A stretch of DNA of 64,000 nt, from positions 84,816,001 through 84,880,000 of the forward strand of contig OZ231126.1 in assembly GCA_965153355.1 (NCBI GenBank), in the 5' to 3' direction. This document shows, piece after piece, positions 23,111 through 33,411 of the stretch. Position numbers and translations under genes: made by a program. Below the pieces are notes generated by a model. The model made no database searches. It was not told the origin of the DNA and was given only the letters and a program-made list of their open reading frames with translations. The stretch's first letter is position 1. Each line of letters begins with the position of its first letter. Source of the DNA: Flaccisagitta enflata (lineage: Eukaryota > Chaetognatha > Sagittoidea > Aphragmophora).

Positions 23111-23734
23111 CAGTGAGGCGCATAAATAAGTAGCCACTTTTGTAAAGACTATTTTGCTTATTCTAAAAATGATAGGATAGATTTATTAGTGACGATATTA
23201 AAGGATTTTCAATTTTCTTTAATTTGAGACCCATTCCAGATTTGTAGCCCTTTTTGTTTAGAAGTGACGTTAGTTTGAATAGAAGCATATCAAAACCATG
23301 TTGGGAAAAAGGGACAAAAAATTAGCTCTTTTTTGACAATCAGAAAACTAAGTTGTTTTCTTTAAACTGATGTCATTTGAAAACAAATCAAGCTACAAAT
23401 CTCTGACTGGACTAGATTTGTAGAGTTTTTGAAGCTCTTTAAAATGCTCATGGATTTGAAGTCTTTATTATGATTTGTTTCTGATCTATTAAAAAAAACA
23501 AAGTCCATTTTGTGTTTTGCCCGTAGTTGTTCAGTGATAGATTCTTAAAAATTACTTCTCCTCTTTGAACTTGCATAAATTCCTAGCATATCGAGATATA
23601 AGTCTTGGATTGGGCTAGATTTGTAGAACTTTCAAAGATTTTTAAAAATCTCACAGGTTTTAAGTATTTTTAAGTGCCAGAACTAACACAATTAGCTTTT
23701 GAAAGTACTGGCTACTTATTTATGCGCCGCACTG
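23111..23734. mobile_element. mariner-like MITE, 624 bp
   Basis: TIRs CAGTGAGGCGCATAAATAAG (left) and CTTATTTATGCGCCGCACTG (right) are nearly perfect over about 26 bp, each flanked by TA, as expected for Tc1/mariner-type insertion. The inside is AT-rich and has no transposase frame. Confidence 0.85.
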
Positions 23735-23739
23735 TATTC

Positions 23740-24445
23740 AACCCATGGCAATGAATGGTGTACATAAGTTTAGGATTTTTTAAAACCTCAAACAAGGAAT
23801 TCAATAAAATTTGATGAGATTTGATGGAGTTTATTAAAGATTTTGTTCACAAAGAGTTGCGAGAAAACAAGATTTATCAAAATACAAACAAAAACTGTAA
23901 CACATGTTATGTTAATGAATTAAAAGCCAAATTCCAAAACTTACCGTGGACCAAGGAACGAAATGCTCCGTCATTTAAAGGAAGGTTGCTTCCGTCTTCC
24001 ATAGCACCACTTTTTTTTCCGCGTAGTATTTATGCAGATTTCTTCATTGTTTGATTACCATTTTTTTTTCTTCCTTCACTAAAGGGAGTCATTAATTATC
24101 CAAGTTAGACGAAGTTGAATCATGCTCGCGCGGTTTTCATTTGTGATTTTGGCGATAAGGCGAGGAAATGAGCAGAAACAAATCCTTCAAAGATGGCGTT
24201 GGAATCATCGTTTACATATGCTTTTTATTCGTCGAATTATGGCGTGTGTGTGCGTATACATGTATTTTGTACTTTAGTTATTACATGAAGCAATGTCAGT
24301 TTCTAAATTGGCTGAAAAATAAGTATGAACAAGTGTGAATTCATGATTGGTTATTAAGAGCATCTAAACCTACTTAAATGACAGAGTCAAAACAACGCGC
24401 GTCCTTATTGGAACGTATACCATATCTTTTATCTTTTTTTCTTAT
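23740..24445. other. Non-coding stretch
   Basis: A 77-codon frame at 23821-24054 has no recognised features. AT-rich, no element ends. Confidence 0.4.
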
Positions 24446-24446
24446 G

Positions 24447-24448
<2 letters not shown>

Positions 24449-24505
<57 letters not shown>

Positions 24506-24574
24506 GGTGGTGGTGGTGGTGGTGGTGGTGGTGGTGGTGGTGGTGGTGGTGGTGGTGGTGGTGGTGGTGGTGGT

Positions 24575-24606
<32 letters not shown>

Positions 24607-24683
24607 TGGCGGTGGCGGTGGCGGCGGCGGCGGTGGTGGTGGTGGTGGTGGTGGTGGTGGTGGTGGTGGTGATTTTGGTTTTG

Positions 24684-24741
<58 letters not shown>

Positions 24742-24744
24742 GCG
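24449..24744. repeat. (GTT)n-(GGT)n-(GCGGTG)n-(GTCGTT)n compound array
   Basis: Four phases in order: GTT to about 24504, GGT to about 24580, GGC/GGT mixes to about 24635, GGT to about 24670, then GTTGTC hexamers to 24744. This looks like stepwise point-mutation conversion within one expanding array. Confidence 0.97.
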
Positions 24745-24755
24745 CTTGGACGAGA

Positions 24756-24806
24756 AGACGAATGGACGAATGGACGAATGGACGAATGGACGAATGAAAA
24801 AATGAA
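24756..24806. repeat. GGACGAAT octanucleotide repeat
   Basis: Five near-identical 8-bp units directly after the trinucleotide array. Confidence 0.9.
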
Positions 24807-24956
24807 CAAATGAAGTAACTTTCATAAACGTTCGAGTTCAGGCGACTGAAAAGGTTGCCGAATAATAGCTTGACTGCACGGTACGCGTGTCAGGGTGACA
24901 AAAACGGGCAAATATGGCTTTCCCCCACCATCATATTTTTCCTTTGCAGAAGTGTT

Positions 24957-25161
24957 GTCAAACGCGCCATCGCGCGACTTTCATTTCGATCGGGAATCAT
25001 CGTTAGGGTGAGGTTGAAGTTTGTATTGAATTAGCATTGGAATCAACATTTCTATTATGCAAATTTTGCCTCCACCATTGATTTCTATAGAAACTTCATG
25101 GTAACCCTAACGATGGTTCCCGATCGATTTGAAAGTTGCGCAACGGCTCATTTGATAGCAT
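24957..25161. mobile_element. Inverted-repeat MITE beside the TTAA element
   Basis: Left arm 24957-25015 contains CGATCGGGAATCATCGTTAG; right arm 25085-25160 contains its near complement AACGATGGTTCCCGATCG. Arms of about 55-60 bp with some mismatches enclose an AT-rich loop. The right end abuts the TTAA at 25162. Confidence 0.75.
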
Positions 25162-26115
25162 TTAACCATGGCGTCAATAAAAATGGCCGCCTATTCAAAC
25201 CCCTACCCTGAGTTCAATTTTTTGACTAGCTTCAAAATTTTCTAGGTGGTGATAGAACTCCAAATTTCTGGCTCAGAGAAAAAATCAGAACTCAAAAAAG
25301 TCAACAAATGTACCCATGGCATCATTTTTTGTGAAAGGCATCCAAATATGAACTGCCATATCACTTTTTTTTTGCATTTTTTGGTTTTTGTAATGTTTTA
25401 CAAAAACTCATGCCACAGACACAAAAATACACTTTTTCAAGTTCTGATTTTTGCAGGTCAATAAATTGTAAACCTATCACACACTTGAAAAAAATTGCCC
25501 CTGTTTCAAAAAATTATTTCATTAAAGAGGTGGGACAACAGGTGTTTTAGAGATAATTTTGCACATTTTTAGTAAAATCAACAAAAAGTAGTGCAAAAAT
25601 CAACATTTTTAAGTTCTGATTTTTTTGTTGAGTCGGAAATTTGATGAACTATTTCCACCTAAAAAATTGTGAGACTAGCTCTAAAAATGAGCTCACTGCA
25701 AAAAATTGAAATTAGCAAAAATTTTTCATCAAAAACTGATTTTACTCCGTTGTTTCAAAATCATTATTGTAACCACAAAAATTAACTTTTTTGAGTTCTG
25801 ATTTTTTTGCTGGGTCAAACATCATTTATACTTTCTCCATCTTTGAAAAATTCAAATGCAATGATGAAAAAAAATCATTTTTTAAAGTTCTAAAAAGAAT
25901 CATTGTAAAAAGTTATTGATCAATTTGTATTAGAATACTGTTCACAAAAATTAATGCTGCGGACACAAAAATTAACTTTTTTGAATTCTGATTTTTTTGC
26001 TAAGTCAGAAATTTAAAATATTATCACCATTTCAAAAATTATCAATCTAGTCCAAAAATTCAACTCACAGCAGCAAATTGAACATGGCGGCCATTTTTAT
26101 TGACGCCATGGTTAA
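25162..26115. mobile_element. TTAA-flanked TIR element with internal ~180-bp repeats
   Basis: A perfect 30-bp inverted repeat lies at 25162-25191 and 26086-26115, beginning TTAACCATGGCGTC. If the TTAA is the target duplication, the TIR proper is 26 bp starting CCATGGCG. TTAA duplication is the hallmark of piggyBac-type elements, so a non-autonomous piggyBac-like element is likely. Inside, the word GTTCTGATTTTT recurs near 25440, 25612 and 25795, with a variant near 25985, giving a diverged tandem repeat of 172-190 bp. No transposase. Confidence 0.8.
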
Positions 26116-26124
26116 GACACAATG

Positions 26125-27170
26125 AAAATTATTGTGACACTTCAGTTTCGCCAAGAGCAAAAAAATCACCATGTTTTTTACCAAAAATAAATGATTCACC
26201 TGATAATATATGTCACTTTGGGTAGTTAACAGAGAAAATTAATGCAAAATATCATCAGAAAAAAAAAAATAGTGATTTTTCTTTTAAAAATGACTAATTT
26301 CATCAATTTCACAAATAAATATCTAAAAATACATAAACAGACATCAAAAATTGTTTTATAGTAATGAAAATTGACATGCAGGTGGTTTGGTGCTTCATTT
26401 AACTACCATAAAAATTTCATGACTTTTCTTCACCAGGAAGTGCCTCATTTAAGACTCTTAACAAAAAACATCCTTTTTTTCATATTTCTGTTGAATCTGA
26501 CATAGATGCACCTTAAATAACAAATTTGCATAGAAATTTAAAAAATGGAAAAACCAAAAACATCAGACCCTAGTAAATTACATTATCTCGGGTCTGATGT
26601 TTTTAAAAATGCAAAATATTCATCTATGTTCAAGATTTGTTATTTAGGGGATAAAAAATGTTTTTTTTCAAAAACTTCAAATTTTGCAATTTGGAATAGA
26701 AAAACTCACAAAATTGATACTCTAAATCCACCGATTGTTACAAAATTTGAAATGCTTATGGTTAAATGCTTCCTTTGACTACCATTCAAATTTCATGACT
26801 TTACTTCAATGGGAAGTACCCCAAATGAATTTTTCAGAATAAAATATCCTATTTTTTGTAATTCAATTGTCAGCTGACATTTTTTAAAAGGTACTTGACA
26901 AAGACATCCAAAATGCTAAAAATCATATGGCAAAAAAGTTTTATACTAGTGTCAGATAAATATGAACAGTCTCTCAAAAAAAATTTGACCATATTATACA
27001 AACTGTGTCGGTAATAATACAGTAAAGATACCTCATTAAAAAAATTCTTACTCTTTCCTAAGATTTTGCTTGAAAATTTTGCCAATTTAAGATCATTTTA
27101 CTGTACAAAGCATGCAATTTGAAGAATGATTCTTTAAAATAGTATGTATGGGCTCACATAGCACATGTCA
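26125..27170. repeat. Long AT-rich interspersed repeat, copy 1
   Basis: Collinear with 44462-46000. The start GTGACACTTCAGTTTCGCC aligns with GTGACACTTCAGTTTCACC, and GATTCACCTGATAATA aligns with GATTCACCTGCTAGTA. The 26520-26660 block (TTGCATAGAAATTT ... GGTCTGATGTTTTTAAAAAT) aligns with 45390-45480. Divergence is high. No coding frame, so an old non-autonomous element. Confidence 0.7.
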
Positions 27171-27605
27171 AAACAGATTTTTGGTTAAAAATGGATAATT
27201 TTATGGTGCAAAAAAGTGATGGAACAAGAGTGTCAAGATATGGTTCATGATGTCTTAAGCAAAGAAAATAGATGATGGCGGGGTGAAAGCCAGTTTTGGC
27301 CGATTTCGGCACTCTAACATGCGTACTGCACGGGCAAATGAACGGACCATCAAAACGGTATAATTCAAAATCATGTCATTCAGATTTCTTTGGGGGAAAA
27401 CTGGGCTGAAGACGAATCATACCACCATTTTATCCCCATATCCACATATCACTTAATCATTATTTCATCGAGTTAGAAAAAAAAGTTCATTAGTTACGGC
27501 GGCTCTCTCGTTTTATGGTTCCCTCCTTTACCATGAACTCTTTGGTGAATCCTGAATTCCATTCATCAATCATCATTTTGATGGCAAACCGCAAAATCAT
27601 GCGGA
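27171..27605. other. Non-coding stretch
   Basis: No gene, RNA gene or element ends that I can support. Confidence 0.4.
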
Positions 27606-27900
27606 AACAAGTCCAAATACACGTCTAATCAAGTCAGATGCAAATAGGCGAGTGAAGGTGACAAGGGCATTTGAGCAGGGGCAGTGGGCCCAAAAAGCTT
27701 GTAAACGCTGAAAAAGTATGAGTGTGATGAAGGGAAGAACAAAAAGATGGATGAATGGATGGCAGAACGTTCGGACTGACGGACAGACAGACAGGCAGAG
27801 GGAGAAGGAAGAGCAGACGGAGGGACAGAATGACGGATGGATAGATAGATGGACGGGCATATGGATGAATGGATAGATACACAGACGGACATATAGACCT
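27606..27900 (+). mobile_element. Family B element, strongly diverged
   Basis: AACAAGTCCAAATACACGTC, CAAGTCAGATGCAAATAGGC, CATTTGAGCAGGGGCAGTGG, GCTTGTAAACGCTGAAAAAG and GTGTGATGAAGGGAAG keep the family B order. The array is degenerate GATGGATGG/GACGGACAG and there is no recognisable hairpin. Confidence 0.65.
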
Positions 27901-27952
27901 ACGCATGGACCTCAACTTTAGTAAAAGATCTGTCGTCAGGAAAACAGTATCT

Positions 27953-27965
27953 TTCATCATCATCC

Positions 27966-28039
<74 letters not shown>

Positions 28040-28070
28040 ATCATCATCATCATCATCATTATCATTTGGA
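27953..28070. repeat. (CAT)n / (CGTCAT)n microsatellite
   Basis: CAT run with a central CGTCAT hexamer block at about 27996-28040. Confidence 0.96.
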
Positions 28071-28505
28071 AAAAGTGTAGCTAACCAACAAACTATCCGA
28101 GTTAGAGAACGACCGACGGATCGACAGTCAAGACCCAAAGATGCGAGGAATTCATGAATTGATTTGGTAATCACCAAAGACTTATAATTATGACAAAACG
28201 ACAAAATCCAATACTTGGTATCTATGCAAAATATTTAATTCTTTTATACGCTTTTAAATGCTTTAAAAAATGCTTGTTAGACAAGCAAGATGGAATTGAA
28301 AGAATGAGGTGGTCAAAACCGATCAAGTTAGTCACATGATAAATATTTGTCTCAATCCGGCAAAAGTCCAAACAAAACAATACAAATTAAAGTAGCCATG
28401 GAAAAAGCCTCTGATTTGCGCAAGAACGGAGGAAGAAAAACAAACAAACAGAAGAAACAGAAATAAAATCAACAAGCGATAATATCTTAAAGTAATAAAG
28501 AAAAA
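28071..28505. other. Non-coding stretch
   Basis: Unique by eye, AT-rich. A short GACCGACGGATCGACAG patch at 28110-28126 may be a microsatellite relic. Confidence 0.4.
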
Positions 28506-28619
28506 AACAAGTGAAGCGGGGTCACAATATCGCTGCGGACGGGTGGGCAAGGGCATCCAACTCCCATCCACACCCCATGCCCCACCCCCCACCGACACAC
28601 ATTCCCAAAAAAGCATCTA
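28506..28619 (+). mobile_element. Family A1 element, 5' half (split)
   Basis: AACAAGTGAAGCGGGGTCAC, TCGCTGCGGACGGGTGGGC, the CCCATCCACACCCCATGCC body and AAAAAGCATCTA. The element is interrupted here by the TA-flanked fold-back and resumes at 34979 with AATCGCGTTTTTCC. In other A1 copies these two halves are contiguous. Confidence 0.88.
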
Positions 28620-28714
28620 CAGTATGATTTTTTTTCAAATGAGACAAAAGATGACGACATACATCTGAAATAATGAACCTCACTCTTTTAATTGTTTTAT
28701 TTACCTTTGATTAA

Positions 28715-28930
28715 TTTCTTTTCCTGCTTTGGCTGGACAAAATACTTGTCTGAATAGGTTATCCAATAAGGATTCCAGTAGAGTATTTCTCTTTATAGCC
28801 TAAGGAGTGACAGACTTTTCCAGTTTTCAATCAAGAAAAAAATGATCTTAAAATAAAATCGAACCTAGCTAAGGCTAAGACAATATAAGCTTCACCTAAG
28901 CAACGAGCGTTCTGAGAATTCTCCTATGAA
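28715..28930. repeat. ~220-bp interspersed repeat (copy 1)
   Basis: TGGCTGGACAAAATACTTG through GTTCTGAGAATTCTCCTATG matches 43050-43260 (TGGCTGGTCAAAATACTTGC through GTTCTGAGATTTCTCCTATG) in the same orientation. It interrupts the left arm of the fold-back relative to the right arm. Confidence 0.75.
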
Positions 28931-29084
28931 TCATAAACAAATCAACATAATCAAATTCTGAAAAAAAACGCCTGAAAGAGTACGTTATGGCATTTATTCA
29001 TGCCAAATTTCAGCATTTCGTCTCAAGTAGTTGAGCTTCAATTTACATTTAAAGTGAAGATATCAATTTCTTTCTGCTCCATAG

Positions 29085-29870
29085 GTAGCTCCCTGATTAT
29101 GGGAAGATTTTTCAAATTTGGCACTTCTCCGTTGTATCAATCTCAAGTACTTTTCCTAAGCTTCAATTTCATATGTATATCATCACAAAAAATATTCGGG
29201 AAGTGTAAGACCAAGGGGGTCAAAGGTCAGGGGGTCAAGCATGATCCCCCAAAAGGGGTCAAAATTTCAAAGTGGTCAAAATTTAATTCTGATTGCAGAT
29301 TTGGATTCCTCTCAAAAAAGTAGCATAAGAAAGTAGTCTTCTTTTTTTGTATTTATCATTCTAAGTGGGTCAAAATTGGGGTCAAAGGTCAAGAACAACC
29401 CCAATCTGACCTCTCGAGAGGTCAAAAATCAAAACTCGGTAAAACACAATTCTGATTTTGGTCCCTGACAATGAGGTTTTTTTTTCAAAGTTGGCACTTA
29501 TCCGTTATACCATTCTCAAGAACTGTCCATAAGCTTCAATGCTATATGTTTGTTTTGTCAAAAAAAGTTTGGGAAGTGCAAGTTCCAGGGGTCAAAGGTC
29601 AGGGGTTCAAGGTATGATCCCCCACAGGGGTCAAAATTTCAAAGTTGTCAAAATCAAAATCTGATTGCAGATTTGGATTCCTCTCAAAAAAGTAGCAAAA
29701 GAAAGTTCTTTTCTTTTTTTTCATTTCTCATTTTAAGTGGGTCAAAATTGGGGTCAAAGGTCATGAGTGACCCCAATCTGACCTTACGAGAGATCAAAAA
29801 TAAAAACACGGATAATCCAAATTCTGACTCCAGTTTTGGAATCTTCATGAAAAATGAATTGATAGTTATT
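29085..29870. repeat. Two direct ~373-bp units with DR1-like motifs (left arm)
   Basis: Unit starts are marked by TTCAAATTTGGCACTTCTCC (29111) and TTCAAAGTTGGCACTTATCC (29484). Four copies of GGGTCAAAGGTCA lie at 29217-29229, 29379-29391, 29589-29601 and 29751-29763. These match the direct-repeat-1 layout (AGGTCA, 1-nt spacer, AGGTCA) with one mismatch in the first half-site. Confidence 0.8.
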
Positions 29871-30065
29871 ACTGTCATTTTCAAATTTTCTCAGAAAATG
29901 TCTGTCCAAAATGTCATCATTTGTCATGATGCACAACAGGGTCTTAACAGAGATCTGGACTCACTATGTATTTTGAATCTACTTAGAAAGAACACAGCTC
30001 TTAAGCATACATATCCAATATAGATATGGCTTCTCTGACTTTTGATCATCCCGTAAAGTTAACAT

Positions 30066-30372
30066 TAGCTTTTGGGCAGGAGGACTAAGTCCTGTTGAAC
30101 ATGGGGAATTTTGGTTGCTTGTTCTTTGTCTGTAGTTGTATCCCCCCCCCCCTTTTGAGCTCCAATCAGCCTATTCAGGCCTCCAACTGAAACTCTAAAG
30201 CCTCAAGATGGTCCTCACATGCCTCAAATTTGTCCTCTCAAGCTGCCTTAGATCATTTTGATTTCAAATCAGCTCTTAAACCTCCAGACAGCTCTCGTGA
30301 CAATTAAATCAGCCCTTGAATGACTCATATCAGCCCTCTCGACCCCAAATCATCAGCTTCAGGCCTAAACCA
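30066..30372 (-). mobile_element. Family F fragment
   Basis: CTTTTGGGCAGGAGGACTAA and GTCCTGTTGAACATGGGGAA are a diverged F terminus on the minus strand. A CCCCCCCCCC run, then AATCAGCCTATTCAGGCCTC-type ~25-bp repeats follow to about 30370. The far end is missing. Confidence 0.65.
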
Positions 30373-30394
30373 GGGTTGTCAAAAATCAAAAATG

Positions 30395-30480
30395 ACTAAA
30401 TTGACCTGATTGACTTAAGTGACTTAATATAACCTAACATGACTTGATATGACTTAAAATAACTTAGAATGACTTGTAAT
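30395..30480. repeat. TGACTTAAAA decamer array (short)
   Basis: Degenerate units such as ATGACTTGATATGACTTAAA. The same decamer array is long at 39540-39900 and recurs at 52325-52360 and 63670-63825. It is always next to or inside family B or D elements. Confidence 0.75.
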
Positions 30481-30510
30481 GGAATTTTGGAAGGAGCTGT
30501 GTCATTAGAT

Positions 30511-30663
30511 AACAAGGCCGGATACATGGAAATCCAGTTGCGGACAGTTGGGCATGAGCAGTAATGCAAAAACCAATAGCAATTCAACAATGTGACTGAC
30601 CGACGGACCAACGGACCAACCGACCGACACGGCAAGGTGTAGTCGCGTGTCCGCGACTAAAAA
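30511..30663 (+). mobile_element. Family D hairpin element
   Basis: AACAAGGCCGGATACATGG, CCAGTTGCGGACAGTTGGGC, GTGACTGACCGACGGACC units, ACACGGCAAGGTGT, and the hairpin AGTCGCGTGTCCGCGACT, then AAAAA. The 5' motif AGTTGCGGAC and 3' arm GTCCGCGACT pair with one T-G wobble. The element is intermediate between A and B. Confidence 0.85.
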
Positions 30664-30959
30664 CAAACGCAGATTTGGACTTGTCAGACTCTGGGGACAT
30701 AACGAGTAGCTCACCTTACCTCACCGCGACCTGGTTTAGCCATGATCCTACGCTTCCTCCTCTCTCATATTTTTTACACAATTTTTTTGGCGAAAAAAAG
30801 TTACCCATACATCATTATGTCCATAAATGACAGGAATTCATTACATTTGAACATTTTTTGCCTAATTTACCGCATGAGCTTTATCAAAACCTAGGTTGAA
30901 AATTCCGACGATGCTTTTTTGCTTGCTTTCCCGAGGAACCAACTCCTGTTTACCTCTAC

Positions 30960-31084
30960 TGTAAGCCCAAAAAGCTTAAAAACGCAAAATAATAAAAAAC
31001 AGACCGACCCACCGACTGACTGACCCACCGACTGACCGACCCACCAACAAAGCAGGGTGTGGAGTCACGTAGCTCGTGACTAGC
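30960..31084 (+). mobile_element. Family B 3' end
   Basis: AAGCCCAAAAAGCTTAAAAA, GACCGACCCACCGACTGACT units, AACAAAGCAGGGTGTGGAGT and the hairpin arm AGTCACGTAGCTCGTGACT. Both hairpin arms carry matching changes (AGTCACG and CGTGACT instead of AGTCGCG and CGCGACT), so pairing is preserved. The 5' part is not recognisable. Confidence 0.75.
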
Positions 31085-31133
31085 AACTCAGTGAGGGTTC
31101 ACAAGGCCTTCATCCATTTTATTCAGTTGGGTA

Positions 31134-31467
31134 TTAGAGTGGGCTCAATTTGGGCATTCGAATGAAACATTATTTCCATGCCTTTTATGTTCTACTTGCA
31201 TATTTAGAGCCTAATCTCATTGGAAAATTGATTTGGACCTGATCTAGGCACTCCGTCAATAATGCTGTCGTTGTATAGAATTATTATGGAACAAATTTCT
31301 GTCATAACTCCAGCAATTAACTCTATACAATTACAGCACTGAAGACGGAGTGCCTAGATCAAGTGCAAATTGATTTTCCAAAGAAATTGGGCCCTTAACA
31401 TGCCAAAGGAACAAGAAAGTGCTTGGAAATAATGTTTCATTCTCATACCCAAATTTTGCCTATTCTA
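31134..31467. mobile_element. Fold-back MITE with 7-bp target duplication
   Basis: Flanked by TTGGGTA at 31127-31133 and 31468-31474. Arms such as GAATGAAACATTATTTCCA (left) and TGGAAATAATGTTTCATTC (right) make the 334 bp almost fully palindromic. An uninterrupted copy of the host repeat at 19486-19570 has a single TTGGGTA at the same place, which supports both the ends and the duplication. Confidence 0.88.
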
Positions 31468-31484
31468 TTGGGTATAGTGACAGA

Positions 31485-32160
31485 TATTGTTCCATTTTTC
31501 ATACCATGGCAAATCTTAAGAGTTAAAACAAATTCTTGACTAAGGATATACTATTTCTCCATAGTAGAAAGAAAGGATGTTGAATATTATATGACAAACT
31601 TTTATTTTCGATTTAGGGATGTGAAGATTAATATGCGCAGATTGAGTGCTGACAAAACTACTTATTTTACAGATTGTTACTTCAGATATGTAGAGATGAA
31701 CTATGAACCCCCATGAGATACCTCATGCAATCAGCGTGTTTATTTAAAGCTTCAGGGAGCTAGTTTGACAGGATTTTTGTGCTTGAGAGAGCTGTCATGA
31801 GATCTGAGAAGGATGATTTAAAGTCTGAGAGAGCACCAAAGAAAACTGTTTTAGAGAACATGGAGGTAGGCCTACAAACAGTAGCACATTCCCCCCTCAG
31901 CATACTGGAGGCGGAAATAAAAGCAGAAGCTGCTTAACTATACGACGCACTGATAATTGAACTGAAAGAACTTACCCAGAAGACATAATTACCACTTTCA
32001 TCAATGATTTTGCTTCAGTCAATATCTCTTTCAATTTTTCCTACCTTGACATGTTATGTTATTGAGAATCTCCATTCTGTAATCGCCAAATGAGATAAAT
32101 GCAAAATGATTGAGAGAAATTTGATGATTAAGTGCTAAAAAAGTGAAGAAATTATTTACT
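31485..32160. other. Non-coding stretch
   Basis: AT-rich. GGGAGCTAGTTTGACAGG to GAGAGAGCACC at about 31755-31830 resembles the middle repeats of family F, very degraded. No gene seen. Confidence 0.4.
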
Positions 32161-32177
32161 TTCATCTCATTTATACT

Positions 32178-32316
32178 TAGACAGAATTACAAATTTGCAT
32201 AGAAAATCAAAATTTCAACAAAATAAGAACATAGCGTGCTCAGTACATGATTTAGGGATCGCGCTATTTTCTTATTTTGTTGATTTTTTATGCAAATTTG
32301 TAATTCTATGTAAGTC
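32178..32316. mobile_element. Small inverted-repeat MITE (TTATAATT-end type), copy 2
   Basis: AGAATTACAAATTTGCATAG on the left and CTATGCAAATTTGTAATTCT-like sequence on the right, with AAAATCAA/TTGATTTT inner arms. Related to 2288-2456 and 62161-62306. Confidence 0.7.
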
Positions 32317-32655
32317 ATGGTAGAATAACAAATTGAATTTTTCTATGATTTTCGCTTATTTTTCAACCATGAAATGAGAAGTTTAGAGGTCAAAACTGGC
32401 ATGTGAAAGTTTATCCATGAAAAATATATCGATTCACAACTTTATTGAAAACACCTAAGAAAAAAATTTCAGCCAATTTCATTTTATAAAAATCACGATT
32501 CATAGGGCATGGGTAGCAAATTCTATGCTAATTTTCAGTGCAACATACACATCCCTGCGTGGAGACTCAAAGGGCTACCTCCTCCATTGCAACTTGTGAT
32601 GAAAACTCAGGATTTTAAAACTGTAAGTCATCTGTAATATTTACAAAATTTACAG

Positions 32656-32875
32656 AACAAGTGACGCGGGGTCACAATATCGTTGCGGACAGGTGGGCAG
32701 GGGCATCCAACCCCCATCCACACCCATGCTCATCCCCAAAAAGTATCAAAAACACTTGTTTTCCCGCTTTTCAACTCGATGACCACAGACCAACGGACGG
32801 ACGGACCAACGGACGGACGGACGGACGGACGGACGGACAAAGCCTCTTATAGAGTTGCGTGTCCGCAACTAAAAA
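32656..32875 (+). mobile_element. Family A1 hairpin element, complete
   Basis: AACAAGTGACGCGGGGTCAC, TCGTTGCGGACAGGTGGGCA, the CCCCCATCCACACCCATGC body, a GGACGGACGG array (about 50 bp), AAAGCCTCTTATAGAGTTGC and the perfect hairpin AGTTGCGTGTCCGCAACT, then AAAAA. It is inserted in the centre of the 6.36-kb fold-back. Confidence 0.93.
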
Positions 32876-32899
32876 CAAAGTGAAAAGAGAAGTGAACAT

Positions 32900-33058
32900 A
32901 CAGTTAACTCCCACTCTATCGGATATCAAAGAACTAACAAATCTTATCTGTTAAAACAATCATAGGAAACAAAAAAAATTTAAAGGGACTATTAATTTGC
33001 ATCCATTATATGCGGAAATCCGTAATTAGTGGTTCTGTTAGAGCAGGGTTCAACTGTA
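32900..33058. mobile_element. pogo/Tigger-like MITE, copy 2
   Basis: CAGTTAACTCCCACTCTATC at the left and CTGTTAGAGCAGGGTTCAAC with TG and TA at the right. TA is present at both borders. About 157 bp, non-coding. Confidence 0.75.
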
Positions 33059-33084
33059 TATGAATTACATTTACTTGTGTTGCC

Positions 33085-33403
33085 TTGTTGAGCAGCGGTG
33101 TCAAAGGGCCAAAGGGGTGAATTTCCAGACATCCATCTGTCCATCCTTCCGTCTGTCCATCCATCTATCTGTTCATCCGCCCCAAAGACCATCCGGGCCT
33201 CAAATCAGCACGCTAAGGCCTGATTTTTGCCTTCAAAGCCCTTGAATTAGCCCATTTAACCTTCAATTTGGCCATGAAGACCTAAAATCAGCTCTCCAGA
33301 CCTCGAATCTGCCCTCCAGACCTAAAATCAGCTCTCCAGGCCTTAAATATGCCCTCTCAGCTACAAACATGCCCCCCCGACCTTAAATTAGCTCTATAGG
33401 TTA
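33085..33403 (-). mobile_element. Family F element, truncated
   Basis: TTGAGCAGCGGTGTCAAAGG, a diverged terminus, then GAATTTCCAGACATCCATCT and a CCATCCTTCCGTCTGTCC array. ~28-bp repeats of the CCTCAAATCTGCCCTCCAGA type follow to about 33400. The distal end is absent, and the fold-back right arm resumes immediately. Confidence 0.7.
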
Positions 33404-33411
33404 ATATTTTT

